Assembly (NCBI GenBank): GCA_017626275.1
Contig: JAGAJD010000182.1
Span: forward strand, 1 to 7,601
Source: Lachnospira sp.
Lineage (GTDB): Bacteria; Bacillota; Clostridia; Lachnospirales; Lachnospiraceae
DNA length: 7,601 bases
Direction of reading: 5' to 3'
The notes below the pieces were generated by a model. That model was given only the letters and a program-made list of their open reading frames with translations, made no database searches and had not been told where the DNA came from. This document shows positions 6,435 through 7,601 of the stretch, piece after piece; within the stretch, counting starts at the first letter, position 1; each line of letters begins with the position of its first letter. Position numbers and translations under genes: made by a program.

Positions 6435-6460
6435 TAAGTGAAGAGTCTTATACATAGAAT
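6432..6460 (+). promoter_or_regulatory. Sigma-E-like sporulation promoter candidate for the DUF3794 gene
   Basis: TAATAAG (6432-6438) matches 5 of 7 of the sigma-E -35 consensus KMATATT and overlaps the lipoprotein stop codon. Then come 14 nt and CATAGAAT (6453-6460), which matches 7 of 8 of the -10 consensus CATACAMT. Initiation near 6467 would give a leader of about 31 nt with GGGGA before the TTG start. Sigma-E control would suit a mother-cell coat protein of the SipL type. Confidence 0.55.
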
Positions 6461-6484
6461 GATAACAGGCAAATTATGATGGAA

Positions 6485-6500
6485 AGGGGAAAATATTTTG
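6485..6500 (+). promoter_or_regulatory. Ribosome binding site that fixes a TTG start
   Basis: AGGGGA (6485-6490) lies 7 nt before TTG at 6498-6500. An in-frame TGA at 6477-6479 rules out any start further upstream, and the first in-frame ATG (6552) has no such site and would remove conserved residues of the DUF3794 domain. The TTG is therefore the likely start. Confidence 0.8.
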
Positions 6501-7601
6501 AGAATAGACAGAGAAGAAATCCATGAAAACAGAATTTTGTGTAGTAATACGATGCAGATTACGTTAGATGATGATTTTAACGTCCCGGACAGCAGACCGG
6601 ATATTGATATGATTGTAAAAGAAAGGGGAAATGTACATATTGATTCCGTAAAGGTGTCGGCAGACAGGGCGGAAGTATCGGGAAATATGGAATTTGCACT
6701 GCTTTATACAGGAAATAACGCCATGCAGGGGCGTCTTGTGCCTGTAAAAATGTCAGGCAGCATGAATATAAACGAAATTATAAATCTGTCGCAGGATTGT
6801 GACAATACTTCCGTGTCATGTCAGGCAAAATTAGAGGATATCACTGTAAAAACGATTAATTCACGTAAAATCAGCGTCAAAGCAATTATATCGTTGACTG
6901 TGGTCTGCGAAGAGATTCAGGATACACCGATAGGCTGCGGACTTTTGGATACAGAGGAGAACGACAGATTACAGCTTAAAAGCACAGATGTTGAATATTC
7001 GCAGCTCGCAGTAAGCTTAAGGGATAATTTAAGAATACGTGAAAGCTTTGCACTGCCGGGAAGTAAGCCGGAGGCGGCAGAGCTGTTGTGGGACGATGTT
7101 GATGTAAGAAGCTTTAATACAAGGCTTACGGACGACGGTATGGACATCAGCGGAGAGTTAAGTGTTTTTGTGATGTATTCGGCGGTTGAGGATATCAGTA
7201 TGCCTCAGTGGTATGAGACTACGCTCAGCTTCAGCGGAAAGCTGGATGTAAACGGCTGTACGCAGGATATGATAAGCTATGTAAAATATAATGTTCTAAG
7301 CTCCAATATAGAGGTGAAACCTGATTATGACGGCGAAAACAGGGATATGCAGGTGGAACTTGTGCTTGATATGGACGTAAAGGTGTACGAGGAAAGGGAA
7401 AAGACTGTTCTTACAGATATATATTCTCCGATAAAAAATGTGATTAATACGACAAAGTCTTCAATCTTTCGTAAGCTTCTTGTGAGAAATAATTCTAAAT
7501 GCAGAGCTTCAGACAGAATTAAGACGGGGGAATATACTAATATCCTTCAGATATGTAATTGTACGGGAACAGCGCAGATTGACGATATTACTGTTGAAGA
7601 G
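6498..7601 (+). CDS. DUF3794 (SPOCS) domain protein, N-terminal part (runs off window)
   Basis: The frame is open for 368 codons to the right edge with no stop. The start resembles other DUF3794 proteins of Clostridia: NRILCSNTMQITLDDDFNVPD (11-31, given in outline) followed by a beta-rich unit ending in INSRKISVKAIISLTV (120-135). A second, diverged unit follows (about 161-300, from LKSTDVEYSQL to DMDVKVYEE), and a third appears to begin near 331 (NNSKCRASDRI). Full-length relatives are usually a little over 500 residues with repeated DUF3794 units and often a C-terminal LysM domain, which would lie outside this window. The best known member, SipL of Clostridioides difficile, binds the coat morphogen SpoIVA and is needed for coat attachment. 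Whether this protein is the SipL orthologue or a paralogue cannot be decided without the C-terminus. It starts with TTG, 63 nt after the lipoprotein stop. Confidence 0.88.
   Translation, partial: MRIDREEIHENRILCSNTMQITLDDDFNVPDSRPDIDMIVKERGNVHIDSVKVSADRAEVSGNMEFALLYTGNNAMQGRLVPVKMSGSMNINEIINLSQDCDNTSVSCQAKLEDITVKTINSRKISVKAIISLTVVCEEIQDTPIGCGLLDTEENDRLQLKSTDVEYSQLAVSLRDNLRIRESFALPGSKPEAAELLWDDVDVRSFNTRLTDDGMDISGELSVFVMYSAVEDISMPQWYETTLSFSGKLDVNGCTQDMISYVKYNVLSSNIEVKPDYDGENRDMQVELVLDMDVKVYEEREKTVLTDIYSPIKNVINTTKSSIFRKLLVRNNSKCRASDRIKTGEYTNILQICNCTGTAQIDDITVEE

Noticed and set aside
6434..6451. Possible terminator after the lipoprotein (ATAAG/CTTAT)
   Set aside because: The stem is only 5 AT-rich pairs with an 8-nt loop and no T-run follows; the bases are better explained as part of the sigma-E-like promoter.
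1..7601. CRISPR array, insertion sequence, tRNA or rRNA
   Set aside because: No spaced direct repeats, transposase gene, terminal inverted repeats, or RNA-gene signatures were seen on either strand.

Overview
The window looks like chromosomal DNA from a low-GC Gram-positive anaerobe of class Clostridia, most likely a Lachnospiraceae relative. The reasons are the AT-rich codon use, the strong GGAG-type ribosome binding sites, a clostridial-type MBOAT acyltransferase, and a DUF3794 (SPOCS) protein of the kind tied to clostridial spore coats. This assignment is inferred from protein style; no rRNA or other direct marker is present.

Layout. At 2-211 lies the C-terminal end of a PIN-domain protein cut by the left edge. 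It converges with a minus-strand gtrA-family membrane gene (312-728), and a bidirectional terminator (244-307) separates the two. A 210-bp divergent region (729-938) carries promoters in both directions, including a perfect TGTGA-N6-TCACA palindrome over the gtrA -35 box. A tight plus-strand run of four genes follows: an MBOAT O-acyltransferase (939-2453), an SGNH-like membrane-anchored partner (2476-3519), galE (3544-4560) and glmM (4578-5933). The gaps are only 17-24 nt and each gene has its own ribosome binding site, so this is very probably one operon. After glmM comes a long hairpin (5961-6002) with a U-rich tail, then a PrcB-domain lipoprotein (6009-6434) and the first 368 codons of a DUF3794 protein that runs off the right edge and starts with TTG (6498).

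How the genes fit together. GalE and GlmM supply UDP-galactose and glucosamine-1-phosphate for surface glycopolymers. The MBOAT/SGNH pair resembles systems that carry acyl (usually acetyl) groups across the membrane and place them on an exported polymer. GtrA proteins are small membrane proteins linked to lipid-linked sugar transfer. The central block therefore reads as a cell-surface polysaccharide synthesis and decoration locus. The substrate cannot be read from the sequence.

The most interesting region is 5945-6510. The lipoprotein gene and the DUF3794 gene each have an upstream sequence resembling a sporulation sigma-E promoter, with the same 14-nt spacer and an identical GATAACA directly after the -10 box. 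The first of these is embedded in the glmM terminator hairpin, whose 3' arm contains the lipoprotein's Shine-Dalgarno sequence. Read-through mRNA should hide that site, while mRNA started at the embedded promoter would lack the 5' arm and leave it free. This suggests a switch between a vegetative envelope operon and a mother-cell sporulation module. It is inference from sequence only.
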